A stretch of 64,000 nucleotides of DNA from contig OZ245887.1 of the NCBI GenBank assembly GCA_965229545.1, positions 682,001 to 746,000 on the forward strand, read 5' to 3'. Below the pieces are notes generated by a model. It was not told the DNA's origin and made no database searches. It saw only the letters and a program-made list of their open reading frames with translations. Below, in pieces: positions 49,996 through 59,122 of the stretch (its first letter is position 1; every line of letters starts with the position of its first letter). Made by a program: the position numbers and the translations under genes. This DNA is from Megaera sp965229545 (lineage in GTDB: Bacteria; Pseudomonadota; Alphaproteobacteria; Rickettsiales; Rickettsiaceae).

Positions 49996-51091
49996 AAGAC
50001 TGAACCGGGTCAAGAAGCTCAGGTAGATTTTGGTTATATTGGCAAGATTCAGGATATTAATGGTAAAAATAGAAAACTTTATGCTTTTGTAATGACTCTG
50101 TCCCATAGTCGTTATCGTTACGTAGAGTTTGCTTTTTCACAGGACCAAGTTAGTTGGGCTCAGCTCCATGTAAATGCTTTCAACTTTTTTGGTGGTGTAC
50201 CCAGTAGAGTAATATTGGATAATTTAAAAGCCGGGGTCATTAAACCTGATATTCATGACCATACTTTAAATGAGACTTATTCAGAATTATCAAGGTTTTA
50301 TGGTTTTACAATAGATCCAACTAAAGTTTTTAAGCCGGGAGCGTAAAGGCAAAGTGGAGCGCTCTATTAGGATAGTTAGAGAACAACTTGTAGCCGGTAA
50401 ATCATATAGCAATATTATAGAGGCTAATATTGAAGCGATCAAGTGGTGTAAAAATGAAATATCACATAGAATATGTACTACAACAGGATCAAAGCCAATT
50501 GATACATTTTTATTGGAAGAAAAGGAATGTTTACTTCCTATACCGTCAGGTATTTTTGATATGCCGATTTGGACTACCTGCACAGTACAAAAAGATCACC
50601 ATTTTATGGTCAAAGGTAATTTTTATTCGGTGCCAACAAAATATATCGGGGAAGAGGTTAGTATTCGTATTGGGCTAAAGACCGTTACAGCCTATTATAA
50701 ACACCAGATCATAAAAACCCATCCGAGGAATTATAATAAAGGTCAATGGATTACCGACGAAAAAGATTACCCAAAATCTGCTTTATATTATTTAGAGAAT
50801 AATCCTGAGAAATGTTTAAGTTGTGCTAAAGGCATAGGTAATTCTACATACCAGGTAATAAGCAGAATTCTTGCATCAGGCGGTAGAATATCACTACGTA
50901 AAGTTCAAGGTATTTTAAGATTATCGCAGACATACGGTAATGACAGACTAGAAGCTGCATGTTTGCGAGCTGTGTCTTATGATAATTATACTTATGAGGC
51001 TATATCCAATATTTTAAAAAATAAACTGGATCAGTACTCTATTCCTAATATTGAAGGCGGCAAAGTGAAGAATATTAAGGCTAATGCTTAA
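49996..51091 (+). pseudogene. istA: IstA, copy 2 (truncated, frameshifted)
   Basis: It starts at residue 138 of IstA (KTEPGQEAQVDFGYIGK). An extra G near 50338 turns FKPEHKGK into FKPGA and a stop; the frame resumes at VERSIRIV. It cannot be active. Confidence 0.9.
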
Positions 51092-51117
51092 ATATAGCTC
51101 TGATATTGAGGCTAATT

Positions 51118-51851
51118 ATGCCTAACTTGCAACTCGATAATTTGGTACAACAACTTAAGTTATCTGGAATATCTGATAGTTTGGATAGCAGGCTAAGGCA
51201 AGCCAGAGATGCTGCAATGCCATATGAAGAACTGCTTTTAATGCTATTCCAAGATGAGGTGGATAATAGAGATCAAAGCTCTCTGCAAAGAAGAGTTGTC
51301 CAAGCAAAATTTGAAGAAACAAAAACATTTGAAGGGTTTGATTTCAAACGATATTCCCTCAAAATTAGACATGCAATTAATGACTTAATGACTGCAAAAT
51401 TTATCAAAGAAAAGAACTATGTAATCATTATGGGGCCGGTAGGTACTGGTAAAACGCACTTATCTCAAGCTCTTGGAATGTTAGCTTGCCAGCGCAATAA
51501 AAAGGTAAAGTTTATAAGGAGCAACGAACTACTCAATGAATTTTATCGCTCTAGAGCCGATTTTACTTATGATGTCATTTTTAAGCGATACACAAAAGTT
51601 GATTTATTGATTTTAGATGACTTCGGCTTAAAAACTTTGTCAGCAGAACAATCATCTGACTGATATGATTTAATAGCGGCCGTGCATATAAATGCTAGTC
51701 TGATCATTACCACAAATAGGAAAATTGAAACATGGGCAGAAATATTTTTTGATCCTGTTATGGCTAACGCTGCTTTGGATAGAATAGTTAATAATTCGTA
51801 TAGAGTAGTATTAGAGGGCGATTTTTACCGAAAAAATTTTACGCCAAAATT
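51118..51851 (+). pseudogene. istB: IstB, copy 2 (nonsense, truncated)
   Basis: It matches copy 1 from MPNLQLDNLVQQLKL with Walker A GPVGTGKTHLS. A TTA codon has become TGA at 51661, after SSD. It reads on in frame to FTPKL, where IS256 copy B cuts off the last 12 residues. Confidence 0.9.
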
Positions 51852-53068
51852 GAGTCTGTCATATAGTTTGTGTAAGTTGCAAAAGGATATAGTAGAAGAT
51901 ACTATAAAAAAGCAACTTAAATACAGAGGAAAAAATGGCTAAAAAATTAGCAGAAAAAGAAGTAGATATAAATACTAAATTAGTCGAAGAATTACTATCA
52001 AAAGCAGATCCATCTGAATTATTTGGTCACGGGTGGATTATTTCATAAACTTAAAAAGCAAATAGTAGAGAGAATTCTTGAAAGTGAATTAGAACACGAT
52101 CTAGGTTATTCTAAACATAGTAAGATAATCAAGAGCGATAATAATCGTCCGCAACGGCAGTTATAAAAAAACGATTATAGATGACGACGGTCATCAGATT
52201 ACCGTAGATGTTTCAAGGGGACAGGGAAGGAGAATTTGAACCTCAATTGATTCCTGAAGGAGTTAGGAGATTTAGTGGTTTTGATGATAAAGTGATTTTA
52301 CTATATGCAAGAGGGATGACTGTCAGTGAGATACATAGCCATTTAGAGGAGATATACCAGACCAATATTTCCAAGGACCTTATATCAACTGTCACTGACG
52401 GAGTAATAGAAGAAGTTACTACATGGCAAAACAGGTCCCTAGACGATGTATATCCAATATTATATTTGGATTGCATACACACGTTAAAGCAAGGGATAAT
52501 CATACAGTAATTAACAAAGCGGTATATCTTGCAATAGGTGTTAACATGGAAGGGAAAAAGGAATTACTGGGGATCTGGGTCGGTAAAAATGAAGGTTCCA
52601 AGTTTTGGATGCAGGTTGTAACTGAGCTAAAGAACAGAGGGATAAAACAGATATATGTAGCATGCGTTGATGGATTAAAAGGCTTTCCTGAAGCCATAAA
52701 TAGCATTTATCCTAATACGATTGTACAACTCTGTATAGTACATATGGCGAGGAATTCTGTAAAATATGTTTCTTATAAGGATTTAAAAGCGGTCACAGCG
52801 GATCTTAAAAGGATTTACACTGCAAACAGCGAAGAAATAGGATATCTGGAGCTAAAATCGTTTGCTGCTAAATGGGATAATAAATATCCTGTGATCTCTG
52901 ATATTTGGCAAAGGAATTGGAGCGGGATTATTCCTCATTTTGCCTTTCCTGATGAGATTAGGCGGGTAATTTATACTAAAATCAATTTGAAATTTTATGC
53001 GGGGATTTTAGGCATGATTTACTGGAATTAAAAAATATAACAACTTACACAAAATAAATGATTGACTC
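51852..53068 (+). mobile_element. IS256-family element, copy B (decayed)
   Basis: Both ends are present (GAGTCTGTC... and ...GATTGACTC) but it is only 1217 bp. It has an internal deletion near 52977 (from VIYT directly to the NLKFYAG equivalent), an extra AC in CATACACACGTT near 52480, and an extra C near 52150. It shares with the other copies both +1-type frame breaks of the transposase. It lies in istB of IS21 copy 2. Confidence 0.9.
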
Positions 53069-53154
53069 TAAGCTAAATATCAAAAAATTCTTCGGAGTTA
53101 AAACCTAACCGTAATAAGTATACCATATCCACTTCTCAATATTATAACTAGGGC

Positions 53155-55554
53155 TTAATATATTTCATCTGAAGGATCTTCTTTCTGTAATATAATATTA
53201 TCCTGAATTTTTGAGAAAGGATCGAAAAAATCTTCTGCTTGCGGTTTAATTTCAAAATTTCTTAATTCCTTATCGTAATAATTTGCTTTAAAAGCTTCTA
53301 TTATTGACCCTTTTTCTGTTGAAGGTTTGCCAGTATCATAGTTTACTGGAATTAAATTAATTGATTTTGGTACCTCAAAATCAACTGATTCAATATCTTT
53401 ATACCCGTTATTCATAAAATTTATAAATACTGGAAGGGCAACAGTTGCACCAGTTGCGCTTTTACCAAGACTCCGCGGTGTATCATAACCGATATAAGTA
53501 CCTACTACCATTCTCGGAGTAAAACCTACAAACCAGGTATCTTTCCCGTCGTTACTTGTGCCAGTTTTACCGGCTATGACTTTAGGAATGATTTTGGCTG
53601 CTTGCCCGGTTCCTCTTTGAATTGCCCCTATCAAAATAGAAGTAATCTGATAATCTGTGGCTTCGTCAGTAATGATAGATCCTGATGATACAGGAATTAC
53701 CGGTAGTAAGGCATTTCCGGCTTCATCACGTTTATATTCCTTACATTCAATACATTCTGTATAATCCCTACGGTAGAGGACGTTCCCCTTTCTATCCTTA
53801 ATTAACTCAATATAATGCGGTGTAACTTTTCGGCCCTTATTAGCAATGATGCTATAAGCCATAGTCATCCGCTCCAGAGTACTTTCCAGGGCTCCGAGTA
53901 CAATTGAATGGATTTTTGGTGATGGGTTATCGTTAATACCAAACCTTTTAAAGGTTTCAGCGATTTTTCTAAGGCCTGCTATCTGTCCAACCCTAACAGT
54001 GATACTGTTACGCGATTTTTCCAATCCTTTTCGCAGCGTCATTGTCCCCATAAACTTGTTGTCCCAATTTTTAGGTTTCCATATAGGCATTCCAGCTCCT
54101 TGATAAATTTCAATAGGAGAATCAGGAAATAAATCATTAGGCTTGGCACCATTTTCAAGAGCTGCTAAATAAACAAAAGGCTTGATCAAAGAACCGGGTT
54201 GCCTTTTTGCTTGGGTAGTTCTATCAAATTTACTTATATCGTAATCATAACCGCCTTCTGCTGCAAGAACTCTTCCCGTATAAGGTTCAACTACCATTAT
54301 ACCGCCATTAACTTCAGGGATCTGTTGTAGTTTATAATCATTTGCTATTTTTTCGACTACTATAACATCACCATTTTTAAGTAAATCTTTTACTGAATTC
54401 AGATTTGTTTTTGTCCAAGCCATATCCGAAAGCTTAATAAATGCTGTTTTACCGTCACTTAATCCTATTTTCGCCCGAGTGCTCTCCACGTTTAATACCA
54501 CTGCGAGTTTGTAATGTCTTAAGCCGACCGGCCTTGGAAGAGCTTCTAATTCTTTTTGCCAATTAGTTAAAGAGATATTTCTAAGAGACCCTCGGTAACC
54601 TCTTTTCATATCATAGGCCTTAATGCCGAAACGCAAAGCATTAGCTGAGCTTTCCTGTAACCTGGAATCTATACAACTGATAATGGTTAAACCTGCCGTA
54701 TAGAAATATTCTTCACCAAACATGCCTATTACTTCCGATCGCACTTGTTCGGCGTAATAATCTGCATCTAGAGTCTGAACTTTATCTTGTTTAACGAGTT
54801 TTAGCGGTTCATTTATTGAATCTCTTGCTTCTTTTTCAGTAATATATCCATCATCATACATACGTCCGATTACGTAATTTCTTCGCGCGAGTGCTCTTTC
54901 GTAATTTTTCTCAGAACCGTATTGCGATGGAGCTTTTGGAAGTGAGGCCAAAAAAGCAGATTCAGCTATAGATAATTCTTCTACTGATTTGTTAAAATAA
55001 CCAAGAGCTGCAGCTGCTACCCCATATCCTTTTCCCAAAAAAAGCTGATTTAAATATAACTCGAGAATTTGGTCTTTGGACAAAACCTCGGAAATCATGT
55101 AAGAAAGTATCGCTTCTTTAACTTTTCTTTCAATTGATCTTTCAGAAGTTAATAGAAAGTTTTTTACAACTTGCTGAGTAATGGTTGATCCGCCTTCAAA
55201 TCTAGTACCGTTAATAACATGGGAAACATTTGCAAATGCCGCTCTAATAATACTGAATATATCAATGCCGGGGTGATTATAAAAATTTTTATCTTCAGCT
55301 GCTATAAAGGCTTGTACAAGAGATTTAGGTACACTATTTATCGGAACAAAAATTCTCTTCTCTTTTGCATATTCTTCAATCAATTTTCCATCTGCGGAAT
55401 AGATTCTAGTTACACAGGGAGGATGATATTCTTTTAATTGTGAATAATCGGGCAGATCTTGGCTAAAATGCCATATAATAGCAATTACAACTATTATTCC
55501 AAAAATTGCAAGAGCTAAACTTAGCTTAGCTGCAAGGATTAAAGATCTAAGCAT
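53155..55554 (-). CDS. mrcA: PBP1A, bifunctional peptidoglycan synthase
   Basis: This class A penicillin-binding protein polymerises glycan strands and cross-links them. The 799-residue protein has a membrane anchor (about 5-28) and a glycosyltransferase domain with catalytic Glu at 87 (EDKNFYNHPG), then GGSTITQQVVKN. The transpeptidase domain has SLIK (455-458), SRN (514-516) and KTGT (663-666). It lies 134 bases downstream of an LpoA-like lipoprotein in the same direction; LpoA activates PBP1A in gammaproteobacteria. Confidence 0.95.
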   Translation of the reverse strand: MLRSLILAAKLSLALAIFGIIVVIAIIWHFSQDLPDYSQLKEYHPPCVTRIYSADGKLIEEYAKEKRIFVPINSVPKSLVQAFIAAEDKNFYNHPGIDIFSIIRAAFANVSHVINGTRFEGGSTITQQVVKNFLLTSERSIERKVKEAILSYMISEVLSKDQILELYLNQLFLGKGYGVAAAALGYFNKSVEELSIAESAFLASLPKAPSQYGSEKNYERALARRNYVIGRMYDDGYITEKEARDSINEPLKLVKQDKVQTLDADYYAEQVRSEVIGMFGEEYFYTAGLTIISCIDSRLQESSANALRFGIKAYDMKRGYRGSLRNISLTNWQKELEALPRPVGLRHYKLAVVLNVESTRAKIGLSDGKTAFIKLSDMAWTKTNLNSVKDLLKNGDVIVVEKIANDYKLQQIPEVNGGIMVVEPYTGRVLAAEGGYDYDISKFDRTTQAKRQPGSLIKPFVYLAALENGAKPNDLFPDSPIEIYQGAGMPIWKPKNWDNKFMGTMTLRKGLEKSRNSITVRVGQIAGLRKIAETFKRFGINDNPSPKIHSIVLGALESTLERMTMAYSIIANKGRKVTPHYIELIKDRKGNVLYRRDYTECIECKEYKRDEAGNALLPVIPVSSGSIITDEATDYQITSILIGAIQRGTGQAAKIIPKVIAGKTGTSNDGKDTWFVGFTPRMVVGTYIGYDTPRSLGKSATGATVALPVFINFMNNGYKDIESVDFEVPKSINLIPVNYDTGKPSTEKGSIIEAFKANYYDKELRNFEIKPQAEDFFDPFSKIQDNIILQKEDPSDEIY

Positions 55555-55688
55555 TAGTAACGGTATAATTTATTTTGATTTCTTAAATATAGGGATAAGT
55601 TCAAAAAAAGTCATTAATTATGTGAATCTAATCTTTCCCCTATAAAACCAAGGTTAATCTTACTTCTTGTCACCACTTCCAGCTAGAA

Positions 55689-56864
55689 TTAATTATTAGG
55701 AATTGATAAAACCTTTTCCTCTATTTCTGCTTTTAGATAGTTATCTTGTAGAGTGTATATTCCATTCTGCTTTTTAATAATTTCGTATTCACGTTGGGCT
55801 ATAGAATCTACAAAATGTATTTTGCCCGTTATTCCTGAAAACTTTTTGGAGCTTTTTAATCTGGTTAAAAAATCTTCCTTGTTGTAATTGCCTATTATAT
55901 TACTTGCAATTATCTTGCCAGCATCATAAGCAAGAGCATGCATAAATGAAAAGTAATTTACGCCTAAAGCCGCAGCTCTCTGCTTTATATTACCGTTTTC
56001 TAGGGCAATTGATCCGGTATAAATAATTTCAAATTGCTTATCATCGACTACATCTATTCTGTTATCGCCTGCAATAACAGCTTTTTTATCTAAATTAAAA
56101 TTTTTCGCAAATTGGTATACCCTTTTCAAATGTTCTGGGTCATCACCAACGATGACTACTGGTCTTTTTAAGATTTCATCCTGTTCGTTTAAATTACTTA
56201 CAGTATCAGAAACAACATTAACTGCTTTCTCTATATCTTCATCAGTAGTATTATAAAACTCCATTCTACTAAGTGTTGCATCTTTATTTGCTATAATATT
56301 TTGAATTATCTTGCTAACAATTTGTGTATGTCTTCCGGTGGGTAATAAAATTACATAATTTTTATATTCGTTATTTATTAGATAAGTAGTAATTTGTTCA
56401 ATTTGCCTCATAGGCGCATGACCGAAGATAAACATATTATTATCAGCCAGTGTTGGGTCATTTGAAAGAGAAAGAGCAATTACGTCTTTCTCTTTGATTG
56501 CCGCAGAGAGAACCTTAGTATCCTTAGAATATATCGGCCCAATTATGATTTTAGTTTTTTGTTCTAATATCCTTTTTATGGATTCTTTTAATTTAATTTC
56601 GTCAGAACAGTCATAAGAGTTTACTTTAATTTTTGTTTTAGCACCGTCTCCTAGTCCCATTTTTATCATTCCGGCATATTGCTTTCCTAGTAATTCATTT
56701 TCACTGGATAAAGGTAGTAAAAGTGCAACCTCAGTAACTGTATTATTTGATAAGTTTTTTTTGTTATTCTTATTATTACTGCTATTAGATTCACAAGCAC
56801 TAAGAGCAAGTAGAAAACAAAAAGAAATAATGAATTTTGTGAATTTTTGTTTTATGTTGATCAT
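55689..56864 (-). CDS. LpoA-like penicillin-binding-protein activator lipoprotein
   Basis: A 391-residue lipoprotein: a signal peptide with lipobox LALSAC (Cys24), an Asn/Ser/Lys linker, then a type-1 periplasmic-binding fold (VALLLPLSSENELLGKQYAG, IIGPIYSKDTKVLS). That fold matches the C-terminal domain of LpoA; the N-terminal TPR domain of E. coli LpoA is absent. Family and context support the role: rsmI lies divergently next to it, as in E. coli (rsmI-lpoA), and mrcA is downstream. The other possibility, an ABC-transporter substrate-binding protein, is less likely as no permease is near. Confidence 0.8.
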   Translation of the reverse strand: MINIKQKFTKFIISFCFLLALSACESNSSNNKNNKKNLSNNTVTEVALLLPLSSENELLGKQYAGMIKMGLGDGAKTKIKVNSYDCSDEIKLKESIKRILEQKTKIIIGPIYSKDTKVLSAAIKEKDVIALSLSNDPTLADNNMFIFGHAPMRQIEQITTYLINNEYKNYVILLPTGRHTQIVSKIIQNIIANKDATLSRMEFYNTTDEDIEKAVNVVSDTVSNLNEQDEILKRPVVIVGDDPEHLKRVYQFAKNFNLDKKAVIAGDNRIDVVDDKQFEIIYTGSIALENGNIKQRAAALGVNYFSFMHALAYDAGKIIASNIIGNYNKEDFLTRLKSSKKFSGITGKIHFVDSIAQREYEIIKKQNGIYTLQDNYLKAEIEEKVLSIPNN

Positions 56865-56900
56865 GTTATATCCCTAAATTTTAAGACTATTCAATTTAAT

Positions 56901-57734
56901 ATGAATTTTAGACCTGGGCTTTATATAGTCTCCACTCCAATTGGTAACTTAAATGACATTACCATCCGTGCCATTGAGACTCTAAAGAACTCTGATATTA
57001 TTTTTTGTGAGGATACCAGAATATCAGCAAAATTACTAGCAAAACATAATATCACCTGTTCTCTTTCCATATACAATGACAAAAGTGATGAAGCTACTCG
57101 TAAATACATAATAAAAAATATAGAAGCTGGAAAAGTTATTTCCTTAGTTTCAGATGCTGGAACGCCTTTAATTTCTGATCCCGGATATAAATTGGTTAAA
57201 GAGGTAAAAGAAAAAGGATATTTTATTGATATAGTACCTGGTGTTTCTGCTCCGATAGCAGCGTTAACCCTTTCGGGTTTACCCTCTGACCGATTTATAT
57301 TTGCTGGTTTCCTTCCCAAAACGGATATAGGAAGAGAAAAAGTTTTTTTAGAATTGGCAGAGGTTGATGCAACACTTATCTTTTTTGACAGATCCACTAG
57401 GCTAGTGGAATCCCTGCAGTCTGCATTAAAAATCTTAGGTAATCGGCAAGGGAATGTTTCTAGAGAGTTAACTAAATTATTTCAGGACTCAAGAACGGCT
57501 GATATAGAGAGTTTAATAAATTATTATAGTCAGAATTTACCTAAAGGTGAGATAGTATTATTGGTTTCCGGTAAAAAATTATACGAACCATCTGATGAAC
57601 AAATAACCGCAGAAATTAAAAATTTACTTATCCTAGGGAAGCACACAAAAGATATCGCCCAACAATTGTTTCAAAAATACCACAAACATTACAAAAAAAG
57701 TAAAATTTATAAAATTTGTAATTCTCTAAAATGA
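56901..57734 (+). CDS. rsmI: RsmI, 16S rRNA (cytidine1402-2'-O)-methyltransferase
   Basis: It methylates C1402 of 16S rRNA. From ATG 56901 the protein has 277 residues, starting MNFRPGLYIVSTPIGNLNDI. It has EDTRISAKLL and SLVSDAGTPLISDPGYKLV, all typical of the family. A longer frame from 56847 would overlap the LpoA-like start and lacks homology. Confidence 0.95.
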   Translation: MNFRPGLYIVSTPIGNLNDITIRAIETLKNSDIIFCEDTRISAKLLAKHNITCSLSIYNDKSDEATRKYIIKNIEAGKVISLVSDAGTPLISDPGYKLVKEVKEKGYFIDIVPGVSAPIAALTLSGLPSDRFIFAGFLPKTDIGREKVFLELAEVDATLIFFDRSTRLVESLQSALKILGNRQGNVSRELTKLFQDSRTADIESLINYYSQNLPKGEIVLLVSGKKLYEPSDEQITAEIKNLLILGKHTKDIAQQLFQKYHKHYKKSKIYKICNSLK

Positions 57735-57815
57735 GGAAAGATCAAAATCTAGTTTATCTTTTATAAAAAAGTGCTATAGTGTTTACACCAATTTAATTTA
57801 TTTAAGGAGTTTAAA

Positions 57816-58007
57816 ATGTTAAGATTACTTGTTATTCTAGTTAGTGTATTTGCTTTATCAAAAGTTGCTTTTGCAACAGGTTCTGCTAAAGGTTCAGCTG
57901 AAACTGCTCCTGTTACTGAAGTCAGCAAAGATGCAGCGCTTCAAGATGATACAGCTGCAGAAAAAGGAATGAACAAAAAAGAAGAAAACAAAGGAAGCAA
58001 AAAGTAA
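57816..58007 (+). CDS. Small exported protein of unknown function
   Basis: 63 residues with AAGGAG 7 bases before the ATG. A signal peptide (MLRLLVILVSVFALSKVAFA) is followed by a Ala/Glu/Lys-rich tail without Cys or aromatic residues. It resembles the next small gene in layout: signal peptide, then TGS-G-S-A start of the mature part, Lys-rich end with GS-K. The two are probably old duplicates. It is likely periplasmic and unstructured. Function unknown. Confidence 0.65.
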   Translation: MLRLLVILVSVFALSKVAFATGSAKGSAETAPVTEVSKDAALQDDTAAEKGMNKKEENKGSKK

Positions 58008-58039
58008 TAATTTCAGCTAAGCTTTCTAAGTTATAAGCA

Positions 58040-58085
58040 GTTCTATATGCTAAAAATGTGAATAAAGCATAACGGCATATAGAAC
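58040..58085. repeat. 11-bp perfect inverted repeat
   Basis: GTTCTATATGC (58040-58050) and GCATATAGAAC (58075-58085) are perfectly complementary, 24 bases apart. A run of A rather than T follows on the plus strand, so it is not a standard terminator for the upstream gene; it may end transcription by structure alone or protect the mRNA end. Confidence 0.6.
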
Positions 58086-58101
58086 AAAAAAAACTAAAAA
58101 T

Positions 58102-58131
58102 TTGAACATATTTTTTAACAGTTAGTATCAA
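58102..58131 (+). promoter_or_regulatory. Possible promoter of the His-rich gene
   Basis: TTGAAC (58102-58107), an 18-base spacer and TATCAA (58126-58131), 35 bases before the ATG with AAGGAG at 58153-58158. It matches the -35 box in five of six bases and the -10 box less well; this is pattern recognition only. Confidence 0.35.
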
Positions 58132-58165
58132 TAAAGAATATTTATTAATTATAAGGAGTGTTGTT

Positions 58166-58357
58166 ATGTTTAAAAAAATTGCATTATTACTCAGCGTTCT
58201 TGCAGTATCAAATTTTGCTTTCGCAAATACCGGGTCTGAAGGATCTGCTGCTGGCAAAGTTCACGAAGAAGGACACGCTAAAGCTCACGAAGAGCATGGT
58301 AAAGCCCATGAGCATCATGGTGATAACCACGAAAAAAAAGGATCAGCTTCTAAGTAA
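58166..58357 (+). CDS. Small exported His-rich protein
   Basis: 63 residues: a signal peptide (MFKKIALLLSVLAVSNFAFA), then a mature part of about 43 residues with eight His (KVHEEGHAKAHEEHGKAHEH and on). It ends KKGSASK. The spaced His-Glu pattern suggests binding of metal ions such as Zn, Ni or Cu in the periplasm; that is inference. It has a strong ribosome site and its own hairpin terminator, so it is probably well expressed alone. Related in layout to the 63-residue protein just upstream. Confidence 0.7.
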   Translation: MFKKIALLLSVLAVSNFAFANTGSEGSAAGKVHEEGHAKAHEEHGKAHEHHGDNHEKKGSASK

Positions 58358-58375
58358 TTCCTTTGATTTTCTAAA

Positions 58376-58419
58376 TTCAAGTCCTTTAATCACTATACTT
58401 TTTATGATTAAGGGCTTGA
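58376..58419. terminator. Hairpin between the His-rich gene and rpmI
   Basis: TTCAAGTCCTTTAATCA (58376-58392) pairs with TGATTAAGGGCTTGAA (58404-58419) with one or two mismatches and a T-rich loop. It likely terminates the His-rich transcript; an alternative is regulation of rpmI-rplT, which is often controlled by leader structure. Confidence 0.6.
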
Positions 58420-58518
58420 AAATGATGTGCATTAAGTATAATGCTATTTGCAACAAGGTGGCTCTGGTGTGCCTAATTTGCTGTTTGTTTATTTTTAAAT
58501 GCCAGAAAGAGAATCAAT

Positions 58519-58725
58519 ATGCCTAAAATGAAAACCCATTCGGGCGCAAAAAAGCGCTTTAAGCTCACTGCAAGCGGTAAGGTAAGAGCAAGCCAGGCCG
58601 GTAAACAGCACTTTATGAGACGTCGTACGAAAGCTCAGCTTCGCAATCAAAGAGGTACCACAATACTTTGTGATGAAGATGCGAAAAGATTAGTAAAAAT
58701 TTTCCTTCCTAATGGAACTAATTAA
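58519..58725 (+). CDS. rpmI: 50S ribosomal protein L35
   Basis: A 68-residue basic protein, MPKMKTHSGAKKRFKLTASG, followed by the typical FMRRRTKAQLRNQRGTT. It is part of the large subunit. It lies 17 bases upstream of rplT. The infC gene, often first in this operon, is not here. Confidence 0.96.
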   Translation: MPKMKTHSGAKKRFKLTASGKVRASQAGKQHFMRRRTKAQLRNQRGTTILCDEDAKRLVKIFLPNGTN

Positions 58726-58742
58726 AAAATGAGAGTGAAATT

Positions 58743-59105
58743 ATGACACGTGCAAAAGCAGGAATAGTATCCAAAAGTCGCCATAAAAAAGTAATTAAGC
58801 TTGCTAAAGGGTATAGAGGTAGAGCAAAGAATTGTTTTAGAATAGCAATTGAAAAAGTAGAAAAAGGGTTACAGTATGCGTATAGAGATCGTAGAAATCG
58901 TAAGCGTGATTTTAGAGGTCTCTGGATTCAAAGGATTAATGCAGCTGTAAGAGAACATGGAATGGTTTATTCTAGCTTTATCAATGGATTAAATAAGGCA
59001 GGAATTATTGTTGATCGCAAAATGCTAGCAGAGCTTGCTGTAAATAATACTGATAGTTTTGCCCATATTGTTGAGCAGGCTAAAAAGGGTTTAGCTGCAC
59101 AGTAA
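58743..59105 (+). CDS. rplT: 50S ribosomal protein L20
   Basis: A 120-residue protein binding 23S rRNA, with SRHKKVIKLAKGYRGRAK and YAYRDRRNRKRDFRGLWI. In E. coli it also represses its own operon. The stop is 17 bases before IS256 copy C, so what followed natively (often pheS) has been displaced. Confidence 0.97.
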   Translation: MTRAKAGIVSKSRHKKVIKLAKGYRGRAKNCFRIAIEKVEKGLQYAYRDRRNRKRDFRGLWIQRINAAVREHGMVYSSFINGLNKAGIIVDRKMLAELAVNNTDSFAHIVEQAKKGLAAQ

Positions 59106-59122
59106 AGAATATATTTTCTTTA

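Larger units (their letters stand above)
49996..51851 (+). mobile_element. IS21-family element, copy 2 (truncated both ends)
   Basis: The 1856 bp are near-identical to the central part of copy 1, in the opposite orientation. It lacks the first 137 codons of istA with the left end (cut at IS630 copy 7) and the last codons of istB with the right end (cut at IS256 copy B). Confidence 0.92.

Noticed and set aside
53069..53154. Minus-strand ATG reading MVYLLRLGFNSEEFFDI before IS256 copy B, as a possible lost N-terminus of the GNAT protein
   Set aside because: Only 17 codons remain, and nothing links them to the GNAT fragment 4.5 kb away; too little to support a call.
56847..56900. Earlier start of rsmI
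   Set aside because: It overlaps the start of the LpoA-like gene and adds 18 residues without family similarity; ATG 56901 begins the conserved region.
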